Source of the DNA: an uncultured beta proteobacterium
GTDB lineage: Bacteria; Pseudomonadota; Gammaproteobacteria; Burkholderiales; Rhodocyclaceae
Assembly: GCA_903910495.1 (NCBI GenBank)
Contig: CAIVZW010000070.1
Span: 1 to 14,719 of the forward strand
Direction: 5' to 3'
DNA: 14,719 bases
The notes below the pieces were generated by a model. It saw nothing but the letters and a program-made list of their open reading frames with translations, did no database searches and had not been told where the DNA came from. This document shows, in pieces, positions 8,236-13,579 of the stretch; the stretch's first letter is position 1; every line of letters begins with the position of its first letter. A program made the translations under genes and the position numbers.

Positions 8236-9066
8236 GTGCCCAACGTCGATCTCCATTGCCATTCCACCGCGTCTGACGGGCTTTTGCCGCCCGCGGAAGT
8301 TGTGCGCCGTGCGGCGGCGAACGGTGTCGATATGTTGTCCCTGACCGATCACGACGACTTGGGCGGGCTGCCGGCTGCGCGATTGGTCGCCGACGAGGTC
8401 GGGATGCGCTTCGTCAATGGTGTCGAGATCTCCATTGAATGGGGCGGCTTGCAGGTTCACATCATCGGCTACGCTTTCGATGCCGATGATCGGGTGCTGA
8501 ATGACGGTCTGGCGTCCATCCGTTCCGGGCGGATCAGTCGCGCACGGCGCATGGCGGCCGATCTGGAGACGGTCGGCATTGGCGGCTGTTTCGATGGCGC
8601 CATGCGTTTTGCCGAAAACCCGAATTTAATCAGCCGCGCCCATTTCGCCCGGTATCTGGTGGAAAGCGGTGTGTGCAAGGATGTGCGCAGCGTTTTCGAG
8701 TCCTATATCGTGCCGGGACGCCCCGGCTATGTTGATCACCGCTGGGCGACACTGGAGGAGTCCGTCGGCTGGATCCTTGGCGCCGGTGGTGTGGCCGCGG
8801 TCGCTCACCCCGGTCGATACAAGTTGTCCCGACCGGAGATGCGCTTGATGCTCGACGAGTTTAAGCGTTACGGCGGGCAGGCCATCGAAATTGTTTCGGG
8901 CAGCCATTCCGCAGATAATGTGACGGTCTTTTCCCGCCTGGCGCGAGAGTACGGATTCCTGGCCTCTTGTGGCTCGGATTTCCACGGGCCGGGCGAAAGT
9001 TATATTGATCTGGGGAAACTGGCATCCATGCCGCCAGGCCTGACACCCGTCTGGGAAGCCTTTTAG
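8236..9066 (+). CDS. rnm: PHP-domain 3',5'-nucleoside bisphosphate phosphatase / RNase AM
   Basis: 276-residue PHP phosphoesterase of the TrpH/YciV/Rnm group. Members hydrolyse 3',5'-bisphosphonucleotides such as pAp and act as 5'-3' exonucleases on short RNA and rRNA ends. Metal ligands are visible: HCHSTASDG (His7, His9, Asp14), LTDHDDLGG, GVEIS, VAHPGRY and CGSDFHGPGE. A variable domain is inserted in the middle, as in the family. The GTG at 8236 (VPNVDLHCHS) is chosen because homologues begin within a few residues of this motif. The frame is open further upstream (TTG 8179, GTG 8188), but that sequence is unlike the family. The ribosome-binding site is poor, so the start is uncertain. It heads a tight operon with yciO, as in E. 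coli. Confidence 0.9.
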   Translation: MPNVDLHCHSTASDGLLPPAEVVRRAAANGVDMLSLTDHDDLGGLPAARLVADEVGMRFVNGVEISIEWGGLQVHIIGYAFDADDRVLNDGLASIRSGRISRARRMAADLETVGIGGCFDGAMRFAENPNLISRAHFARYLVESGVCKDVRSVFESYIVPGRPGYVDHRWATLEESVGWILGAGGVAAVAHPGRYKLSRPEMRLMLDEFKRYGGQAIEIVSGSHSADNVTVFSRLAREYGFLASCGSDFHGPGESYIDLGKLASMPPGLTPVWEAF

Positions 9067-9077
9067 GGCCTGATCAG

Positions 9078-9704
9078 ATGGCGCGCTACCTTTCAATTCA
9101 TCCGGATGACCCCCAGCAGCGCCTGCTCGCCCAGGCTGCAGAGATGTTGCGCGCGGGTGGAGTGGTGGCCTTCCCGACGGATTCATGCTACGCGCTCGGT
9201 TGTTGTCTGGGCGACAAGGAGGCGGTCGAGCGTATTCGCCGCATCCGCGATGTCGACGAGCGTCATCATCTGACGCTGATGTGTCGCGACCTTTCCGAGA
9301 TTGCACAGTTTGCACACGTTGATAACGCCCAGTACCGTCTGCTCAAGGCGACGACACCCGGCAGTTACGTATTCATTCTTGAGGGGACCAAGGAATTGCC
9401 GCGCCGCGTGCTGCATCCCAAGCGCAAGACGATCGGGCTGCGGGTTCCGGCGCACACGGTGGCGCAGGCACTGCTGGCAGAGCTTGGAGAGCCTCTGCTG
9501 ACCTCGACGCTGATGCTGCCCGGCGATGAAAATCCGCTGACCGAGGGCTGGGAAATTCAGGATCGGCTGGACGATCATCTGGAATTGATTCTGGACGGTG
9601 GTTTCTGCGGTACCGAGCCGACGACGGTGATCGACCTCACCAGCCTGCCGCCCGTTCTGGTACGTGCCGGGCGGGGCGTGCTTGAACCTTTTGGCATGGA
9701 TTGA
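9078..9704 (+). CDS. yciO: YciO-type threonylcarbamoyl-AMP synthase family protein
   Basis: 208-residue Sua5/YciO/YrdC-fold protein. It matches E. coli YciO nearly end to end: IHPDDPQQRLLAQA near the start, PTDSCYALGC (33-42), TLMCRDLSE, TPGSYVFILEGTKELPRR, KRKTIGLRVP and EPTTVIDLTS. The fold binds ATP and threonine-derived carbamate, and the TsaC/Sua5 relatives make threonylcarbamoyl-AMP for tRNA t6A. YciO itself has not been shown to replace TsaC efficiently, so the exact role is open. It starts 11 nt after rnm and ends 7 nt before the M50 protease gene, within one operon. The rnm-yciO pairing is also seen in enterobacteria. Confidence 0.93.
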   Translation: MARYLSIHPDDPQQRLLAQAAEMLRAGGVVAFPTDSCYALGCCLGDKEAVERIRRIRDVDERHHLTLMCRDLSEIAQFAHVDNAQYRLLKATTPGSYVFILEGTKELPRRVLHPKRKTIGLRVPAHTVAQALLAELGEPLLTSTLMLPGDENPLTEGWEIQDRLDDHLELILDGGFCGTEPTTVIDLTSLPPVLVRAGRGVLEPFGMD

Positions 9705-9711
9705 TCGAGAC

Positions 9712-10365
9712 ATGGATATTTCTTCTACGATACAGACCATCGCCATCTCTGCCTTGCCGGTGATCTTCGCCATCACCCTGCACGAGGCGGCGCACGGCTA
9801 TGCGGCGCGCCACTTCGGCGATCCGACGGCCTGGCTGGCCGGACGCATCAGCCTCAATCCGATTCGCCACATCGAATTGTTCGGCACGATTTTATTGCCT
9901 CTCCTGCTTTTCCTGGTGGGCAGTCCCTTTCTTTTTGGCTGGGCCAAACCGGTGCCGGTCAATTTTGGCCAGCTCCGTCATCCCAAGCGTGACATGCTGT
10001 GGGTGGCCGCTGCCGGACCGGCGGTGAATCTGTTGATGGCGCTGGGATGGGGCGGAATGCTCAAGCTGGATACCCTGATTCCGCTCAATGCGTACAGCCA
10101 TCCTCTGGCGATGATGTGCGAAGTCGGGATCAGCATCAATCTGGTTCTGATGGTACTTAATTTGCTGCCGCTGCCGCCGCTCGATGGCGGGCGGATCGCG
10201 GTGAGCCTGCTGCCCTATTCGCTGGCCGTCAAATTTGCCAGAATCGAACGCTGGGGTTTCATTATTCTGTTGGTATTGCTGTATTTCCAGATTCTTGATT
10301 ACATCCTGTGGCCTTTTGTATCGCTGTTCAAAGACCTGATCATCCTTATCTTTCAACTGAACTGA
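9712..10365 (+). CDS. M50-family site-2-type membrane metalloprotease
   Basis: 218-residue integral membrane zinc protease of the compact M50 (site-2 protease) group. The zinc motif HEAAH is at residues 24-28, inside the first hydrophobic segment. The third zinc ligand motif PPLDGGR has Asp158. Further hydrophobic stretches occur around FGTILLPLLLFLVG, AAAGPAVNLLMALGW, ISINLVLMVLNLLPL and the C-terminal FIILLVLLYFQILDYILW. Such proteins cut substrates within the membrane; the substrate here is unknown. The ATG at 9712 is chosen because a longer reading would run into the yciO gene and lacks family sequence. The gap to trpS is 4 nt. Confidence 0.92.
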   Translation: MDISSTIQTIAISALPVIFAITLHEAAHGYAARHFGDPTAWLAGRISLNPIRHIELFGTILLPLLLFLVGSPFLFGWAKPVPVNFGQLRHPKRDMLWVAAAGPAVNLLMALGWGGMLKLDTLIPLNAYSHPLAMMCEVGISINLVLMVLNLLPLPPLDGGRIAVSLLPYSLAVKFARIERWGFIILLVLLYFQILDYILWPFVSLFKDLIILIFQLN

Positions 10366-10369
10366 CACT

Positions 10370-11572
10370 ATGTACGCACAACGAGTCCTCTCCGGAATGC
10401 GCCCTACGGGCAGCCTGCACTTGGGCCACTACCACGGTGTGCTGAAAAACTGGATCACCCTCCAGCACGACTATCCCTGTCTCTTCTTCGTCGCCGACTG
10501 GCATGCGCTGACCACGCAGTACGACGATCCGCAGGGCATCGAGCAGGCGACTTGGGACATGGTCATCGACTGGCTGGCCGCCGGGGTTGATGCGCAAAAG
10601 GCGACGCTGTTCATTCAGTCGCAGGTGCCAGAACACGCCGAACTGCATCTCCTGCTGTCGATGATGACACCGCTGGGCTGGCTGGAACGCGTGCCGACCT
10701 ACAAGGATCAGCAGCAGAAGCTCGACAGCAAGGATCTTTCGACCTACGGCTTTCTCGGTTATCCCCTGCTGATGAGCTCCGACATCCTGATTTACCGCGC
10801 CGACAAGGTGCCGGTCGGCGAGGATCAGGTACCGCACGTCGAATTCACCCGCGAGTTGGCTCGCCGCTTCAACCATATGTACGGCCGTGAACCGGGTTTC
10901 GAAGAGAAGGCGAAGGAGGCCGTGAAGAAACTGGGCAGCAAGAATGCCCGTTCGTTCGAACAACTGCGTACGCGTTTCCAGCAGGATGGGGATGCGACGG
11001 CGGTAGAGCGTGCGCAGGCTCTGCTGAGTGAGGCGCAGAGCCTTTCACTGGCTGATCGCGAGCGCCTGTCCGGCTATCTCGAAGGTACCGGCAAGATGAT
11101 CCTGGTCGAGCCGGGCGCCCTGCTCACTGAAGCCTCGAAAATGCCCGGTCTTGACGGTCAGAAGATGTCGAAGTCGTACAACAACACGATTACCCTGCGC
11201 GAGGACGAAGCCTCGGTGACGCAAAAGATCAGGCGCATGCCGACCGATCCGGCGCGTGTTCGCCGAACCGATGCCGGTGATCCGGACAAATGCCCGGTGT
11301 GGCCCTTGCATCAGGTGTATTCGGATGAGCCGTGCCGGGCGTGGGTGAAAAAAAACTGCCGCAGCGCCGGTATCGGTTGTCTGGAGTGCAAACAGCCGGT
11401 CATTGACGGCATCCTGCGCGAACAGGCACCGATGCGCGAGCGTGCTCAGACCTATCTCGACGATCCAAAGCTGGTGCGCAACATCATTGCCGACGGCAAC
11501 CAGAAAGCACGTCAACTGGCACAGGAGACGATGCGTGATGTGCGCGAGGCGATGGGTCTGAACTACAGTTGA
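10370..11572 (+). CDS. trpS: Tryptophanyl-tRNA synthetase
   Basis: 400-residue class I aminoacyl-tRNA synthetase that charges tRNA-Trp. The ATP-binding HIGH motif appears as HLGH (17-20) within SGMRPTGSLHLGHYHG, and KMSKS is at 265-269 in GLDGQKMSKSYNNTI. Family regions VADWHALTTQY and DILIYRADKVPVGEDQ are present. It is longer than the E. coli enzyme (334 residues) because of an insertion before the KMSKS loop and a C-terminal section CRSAGIGCLECKQPV, typical of the betaproteobacterial form. The stop TGA (11570-11572) coincides with the left edge of the proposed cassette insertion, which leaves the protein unchanged. Confidence 0.97.
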   Translation: MYAQRVLSGMRPTGSLHLGHYHGVLKNWITLQHDYPCLFFVADWHALTTQYDDPQGIEQATWDMVIDWLAAGVDAQKATLFIQSQVPEHAELHLLLSMMTPLGWLERVPTYKDQQQKLDSKDLSTYGFLGYPLLMSSDILIYRADKVPVGEDQVPHVEFTRELARRFNHMYGREPGFEEKAKEAVKKLGSKNARSFEQLRTRFQQDGDATAVERAQALLSEAQSLSLADRERLSGYLEGTGKMILVEPGALLTEASKMPGLDGQKMSKSYNNTITLREDEASVTQKIRRMPTDPARVRRTDAGDPDKCPVWPLHQVYSDEPCRAWVKKNCRSAGIGCLECKQPVIDGILREQAPMRERAQTYLDDPKLVRNIIADGNQKARQLAQETMRDVREAMGLNYS

Positions 11573-11606
11573 TTAATACCGTGCAATCGAGGGTTTGTTT
11601 TTCGTT

Positions 11607-11628
11607 ATGACGGAAAGCTTTCCGTCAT
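11607..11628. repeat. Perfect 22-bp palindrome behind trpS
   Basis: ATGACGGAAAG is followed directly by its exact reverse complement CTTTCCGTCAT. No U-tract follows on either strand, so it is not a classical terminator. It lies 23 bp before the -35 box of the toxin-antitoxin promoter and could be a protein-binding site or a cruciform. Confidence 0.5.
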
Positions 11629-11650
11629 GTCTATAAAAAAGTCGCCGCTC

Positions 11651-11687
11651 TTGACATACCATACGTGGTATATACATAATGTGGTAT
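11651..11687 (+). promoter_or_regulatory. Promoter and autoregulatory operator of the RelE/XRE toxin-antitoxin pair
   Basis: A consensus -35 TTGACA (11651-11656) lies 18 bp before CATAAT (11675-11680). ATACCATACGTGGTAT (11656-11671), an inverted repeat with 6-bp arms, fills the spacer. A third copy of the half-site TGGTAT (11682-11687) overlaps the toxin start codon. The predicted transcription start is at or next to the A of the ATG at 11686. The XRE antitoxin, alone or with toxin, is the likely repressor. Confidence 0.75.
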
Positions 11688-11970
11688 GTGGCAAATTGAA
11701 GAGCACCGTCGCGTTGACAAACAACTTTCTGGCTCCGTGCCAATAGAGGTTCTGAAGCGTTACGAGAAATGGAAAGACATTGCCAGGCTTTCCGGACCAC
11801 AAGGTTTGCGGGCCATCAAGGGGTTTCACGACGAAGCCCTGTCTGGTGAATGGAAGGGGCATCGTTCATCTCGGCTTGGGCCTCAGTGGCGCGTGATCTA
11901 CCGAGTTGTTGCCAACGTGTTGCAGATTCAAGTTATTCATGTCGCCGCCCACGACTACAGGAGGCCGTAA
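11686..11970 (+). CDS. RelE/ParE-superfamily toxin, HigB-like, toxin-first module
   Basis: 94-residue small basic protein, MWQIEEHRRVDKQLSGSVPI at the start. The hallmark of RelE-fold mRNA interferases is seen in ALSGEWKGHRSSRLGPQWRV, then IYRV, and the C-terminal HVAAHDY. Toxins of this kind cut mRNA at the ribosome when free of antitoxin. Length and order (toxin gene first, XRE-type antitoxin 1 nt later) fit HigBA-like modules, though the SGEWKGHR...IYR pattern also recalls the YafQ group. There is no ribosome-binding site before the ATG, and the promoter places the transcript start about at the ATG, so translation is probably leaderless. As the first gene of the cassette block, it may act to stabilise it. 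Confidence 0.88.
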   Translation: MWQIEEHRRVDKQLSGSVPIEVLKRYEKWKDIARLSGPQGLRAIKGFHDEALSGEWKGHRSSRLGPQWRVIYRVVANVLQIQVIHVAAHDYRRP

Positions 11971-11971
11971 A

Positions 11972-12232
11972 ATGAAAGAGTTTCGTCCTGCAAAAAAGCG
12001 AGTTGAGGTCTCCGTGGGAGAATCTGTCCGTATTCTGCGCGAACTCCAAGAATTGAGCCAAAGCCAACTGTCCGAGCTTACGGGCATTCCGCAGGCCACT
12101 ATTTCCGCAATTGAGAATGGCCGAGTAAATCTGGGGGTTGAGCGCGCCAAAGTTCTTGCCCGTGCTCTCCAATGTCATCCCGCCGTACTTGTATTTCCTG
12201 GCTGGGAAGTTCCGCTTGAGCACGCCGCATAA
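11972..12232 (+). CDS. XRE-family antitoxin of the toxin-first module, HigA-like
   Basis: 86-residue DNA-binding antitoxin. The helix-turn-helix covers about residues 17-73 and includes LSQSQLSELTGIPQATISAI followed by ENGRVNLG and RAKVLARALQ, a standard Cro/C1 pattern. It should neutralise the toxin encoded just upstream and repress the shared promoter. The start at 11972 is fixed by a perfect AGGAGG (11959-11964) 7 nt upstream, which lies inside the end of the toxin gene. The strong site, compared with none for the toxin, would favour antitoxin excess. Confidence 0.92.
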   Translation: MKEFRPAKKRVEVSVGESVRILRELQELSQSQLSELTGIPQATISAIENGRVNLGVERAKVLARALQCHPAVLVFPGWEVPLEHAA

Positions 12233-12274
12233 GCTTTCGGTCCACCGGACTCAGGAATCAAAGGTGGAATCAAA

Positions 12275-12325
12275 GGGGTCAGCTTCGCATTAATTTCTAC
12301 AGAAAAACAATGCGAAGCTGACCCC
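12275..12325. repeat. Long perfect inverted repeat (GGGGTCAGC-type element)
   Basis: GGGGTCAGCTTCGCAT (12275-12290) and ATGCGAAGCTGACCCC (12310-12325) form a perfect 16-bp stem around a 19-nt AT-rich loop starting TAATTTCTACAG. The GGGGTCAG...TTAATTTC...CTGACCCC pattern resembles dispersed elements I recall near small REP-associated transposases; no transposase is here. A 9-bp direct repeat TTAACACTA (12327-12335, 12338-12346) follows. It could also serve as the terminator of the toxin-antitoxin transcript, although the following T-run is short. Confidence 0.7.
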
Positions 12326-12335
12326 CTTAACACTA

Positions 12336-12406
12336 CTTTAACACTAGCAGTTGAGGGGACGCTCCTCAGGGGATGCCTGCTCCGCGCCCCTCACTTCTAC
12401 GTAGGC
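12336..12406 (+). repeat. Degenerate attC-like site candidate
   Basis: From CTTTAAC (R''-like) through GTTGAGGGG (12351-12359) to CCCCTCACTTC and ACGTAGGC (ending 12406), the segment can fold with stem TGAGGGG/CCCCTCA. Its right edge resembles the CAAGCGTTAGGC end of attC sites with one T missing. It lies where a recombination site should separate the toxin-antitoxin unit from the next unit. The match is weaker than for the other two sites. Confidence 0.35.
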
Positions 12407-12427
12407 TTCACGAAGGACTATTTCGCA

Positions 12428-12799
12428 ATGCTAAGACTTCTAGTCGCGATTATATTCATAACACACTCGTCGCTTTCCTTGGCAGATACTGTCAAGTGTA
12501 CGATTGACGTTCAGGACGTTAACGTTGGTTCAAAAGTTACTGTAGAACACAACTTCAACTTTAAGCCTGGGGCAGCCGCACAGAGGAAGCATTTCGATTT
12601 ATCTGGGAGTCCATATACCTGTACTTTGGCGTTCTTTGATCCTAGTACTGGAACGATGCTTTCCTGTGCAAATAAAAAAGATTTGGAACACACCTTCGTC
12701 CAATCAGATAGAAGCGCTATTACAGAAAATTCCACCAAAAACAATCTCAGCTTCCGCGACGGGAGTACATTTTTTACACTGAGCGCTGCATGCAAATGA
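12428..12799 (+). CDS. Orphan small secreted protein of a gene cassette
   Basis: 123 residues, not recognised. Residues 1-19 (MLRLLVAIIFITHSSLSLA) form a clear Sec signal peptide with probable cleavage before DTVKCTID. The mature part of about 104 residues is rich in Thr, Ser and Lys. It has four cysteines that could form two disulfides in the periplasm or outside the cell, plus an alternating pattern suggesting beta-strands. AAGGA lies about 10 nt before the ATG. The stop codon is 1 nt before the attC-like site, a placement typical of integron cassette genes. Base composition is clearly richer in A and T than the housekeeping genes around it. No function is proposed. Confidence 0.75.
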   Translation: MLRLLVAIIFITHSSLSLADTVKCTIDVQDVNVGSKVTVEHNFNFKPGAAAQRKHFDLSGSPYTCTLAFFDPSTGTMLSCANKKDLEHTFVQSDRSAITENSTKNNLSFRDGSTFFTLSAACK

Positions 12800-12800
12800 A

Positions 12801-12921
12801 GCCTAACGGCGTTCAACCCGGCGTTCAACCCGGCGTCAGCCCGGCGCTCAACCCCGTTCGCTTCGCTCTCTGGACGCTGCGCGATAAATCCGCGCAGCGC
12901 CGGTAACCTCAAACGTTGGGC
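12801..12921 (+). repeat. attC-like integron recombination site with a repeated arm
   Basis: GCCTAAC (12801-12807) fits the RYYYAAC core and GTTGGGC (12915-12921) fits GTTRRRY; the two pair in all seven positions with one wobble. Inside, GGCGTTCAACCCGGC and GCCGGTAACCTCAAACGTT reproduce the canonical L''/L' arrangement with offset unpaired bases. The central hairpin has the 9-bp stem CGCTGCGCG/CGCGCAGCG. The left arm is expanded into about four 12-bp copies of CGGCGTTCAACC (12807-12853). The expected exchange point is between G12915 and T12916. Confidence 0.8.
12807..12853 (+). repeat. Tandem 12-bp repeat within the attC-like site
   Basis: Four head-to-tail units: CGGCGTTCAACC (12807-12818), the same again (12819-12830), CGGCGTCAGCC (12831-12841, one base short) and CGGCGCTCAACC (12842-12853). 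The unit corresponds to the L'' arm of the site; the second attC-like site has only one. Confidence 0.9.
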
Positions 12922-12948
12922 GTCTTGAGATCGTCACTTCTGACGGGT

Positions 12949-12977
12949 TTGACGTGTAACTACATCGTAGCTACAAT
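12949..12977 (+). promoter_or_regulatory. brnTA promoter with overlapping operator
   Basis: TTGACG (12949-12954) and TACAAT (12972-12977) are separated by exactly 17 bp, a near-consensus sigma-70 promoter. The spacer holds GTAACTAC-ATC-GTAGCTAC (12956-12974), an inverted repeat suited to repression by BrnA or BrnTA. The predicted start coincides with the A of the brnT ATG at 12984. Confidence 0.8.
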
Positions 12978-12983
12978 CAGCGC

Positions 12984-13262
12984 ATGACTACACTTCATTT
13001 CGAGTGGGATGAACCGAAGGCCAAAGCCAATATCGCGAAGCACGGTGTGAGCTTCGACGAGGCCAAAACCGTGTTCTACGATGAACGCGCACGGCTAATC
13101 ACAGATCCTGACCATTCTGAAGATGGGGAACGTTTCATCCTTCTGGGCTGTAGCTCAGGTTTTAAGCTTCTGATTGTGTGTCATTGTTACCGAGCGAACG
13201 ATGGTGTAATTCGCATCATCTCGGCACGTAAGGCCACAAAACGTGAAGCGGCGTCTTATTGA
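12984..13262 (+). CDS. brnT: BrnT-family ribonuclease toxin
   Basis: 92-residue BrnT (DUF497) toxin, a RelE-fold RNase that blocks translation when not bound by BrnA. Family landmarks are HFEWDEPKAKANIAKHGVSF near the start, DEAKTVFYDE, the EDGERFILLGCS strand, and the C-terminal RIISARKATKREAASY. The length is typical. No Shine-Dalgarno sequence precedes the ATG, and the strong promoter predicts a transcript starting at the ATG, so a leaderless message is likely. It forms an operon with brnA 13 nt downstream. It belongs to the third unit of the cassette block, between the two good attC-like sites, and was presumably acquired with it. Confidence 0.95.
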   Translation: MTTLHFEWDEPKAKANIAKHGVSFDEAKTVFYDERARLITDPDHSEDGERFILLGCSSGFKLLIVCHCYRANDGVIRIISARKATKREAASY

Positions 13263-13275
13263 ACGGGTGACCATC

Positions 13276-13485
13276 ATGCGCACTGAATACGACTTTTCGA
13301 AATCAACCAAGAACCCCTACACCTCTCAACTCAAGAAGCAAATCACGATCCGTTTGGACGAAGAGTGCATCAATTACTTCAAGTCTATTTCTGAGGGCGT
13401 CGGCATTCCGTATCAAAGCCTCATCAATCTCTACCTGCGAGATTGTGCGACGTCCAATCGAAAACTGAATCTCAAGTGGAAGTGA
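13276..13485 (+). CDS. brnA: BrnA-family antitoxin
   Basis: 69-residue antitoxin that binds BrnT and represses the brnTA promoter. The N-terminal MRTEYDFSKSTKNPYTSQLK matches the BrnA consensus. The ribbon-helix-helix part is KKQITIRLDEECINYF followed by GIPYQSLINLYLRDC, ending KLNLKWK. The ATG at 13276 is chosen because this N-terminus is family-like and GGGTGA lies 5-6 nt upstream. An in-frame GTG at 13243 would overlap brnT and add unrelated residues. The stop is 1 nt before the next attC-like site, as expected for a cassette gene. Confidence 0.94.
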   Translation: MRTEYDFSKSTKNPYTSQLKKQITIRLDEECINYFKSISEGVGIPYQSLINLYLRDCATSNRKLNLKWK

Positions 13486-13486
13486 C

Positions 13487-13573
13487 ACCCAGCATGGCGC
13501 TTAACCCCGTTCGCTTCGCTCTCTTGACACTGCGCGATAACGCCGCGCAGCGCGGGTTAGCCCTACGTTGATC
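13487..13573 (+). repeat. attC-like site at the right edge of the cassette block
   Basis: This site shares with 12801-12921 an identical 22-bp run (13503-13524 versus 12850-12871) and the same hairpin scheme, here CTGCGCG-ATAACGC-CGCGCAG. The arms GCTTAACCC and GGGTTAGC pair with one unpaired T, the extrahelical base typical of attC. The left core ACCCAGC deviates from RYYYAAC by one base. The right core GTTGATC has a T where R is usual; that half would come from the host flank, because exchange falls between G13567 and T13568. Confidence 0.75.
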
Positions 13574-13579
13574 CAATTC

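Larger units (their letters stand above)
11569..13567 (+). mobile_element. Integron-type gene-cassette block inserted between trpS and scpA
   Basis: A 1999-bp block holds five small plus-strand genes in three units, at least two of which end in attC-like sites. It is bounded by GTTGAT at 11568-11573 and GTTGAT at 13567-13572. If 11569-13567 is removed, trpS keeps its TGA stop and scpA begins 8 nt later, which matches the 4-11 nt spacing in the rest of this operon. No integrase or attI is visible. Integron integrases are known to insert cassettes at secondary GTT-like sites, so I infer that kind of event or a relic array. The attC similarity and repeats are seen; the mechanism is inferred. Confidence 0.7.

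Noticed and set aside
11607..11628. Intrinsic terminator of trpS
   Set aside because: The palindrome has no U-tract after it on either strand, so it was listed only as a repeat.
12807..12853. Short repeats as a CRISPR array
   Set aside because: The 12-bp units are directly adjacent without spacers and form part of an attC-like arm; no cas gene is present.
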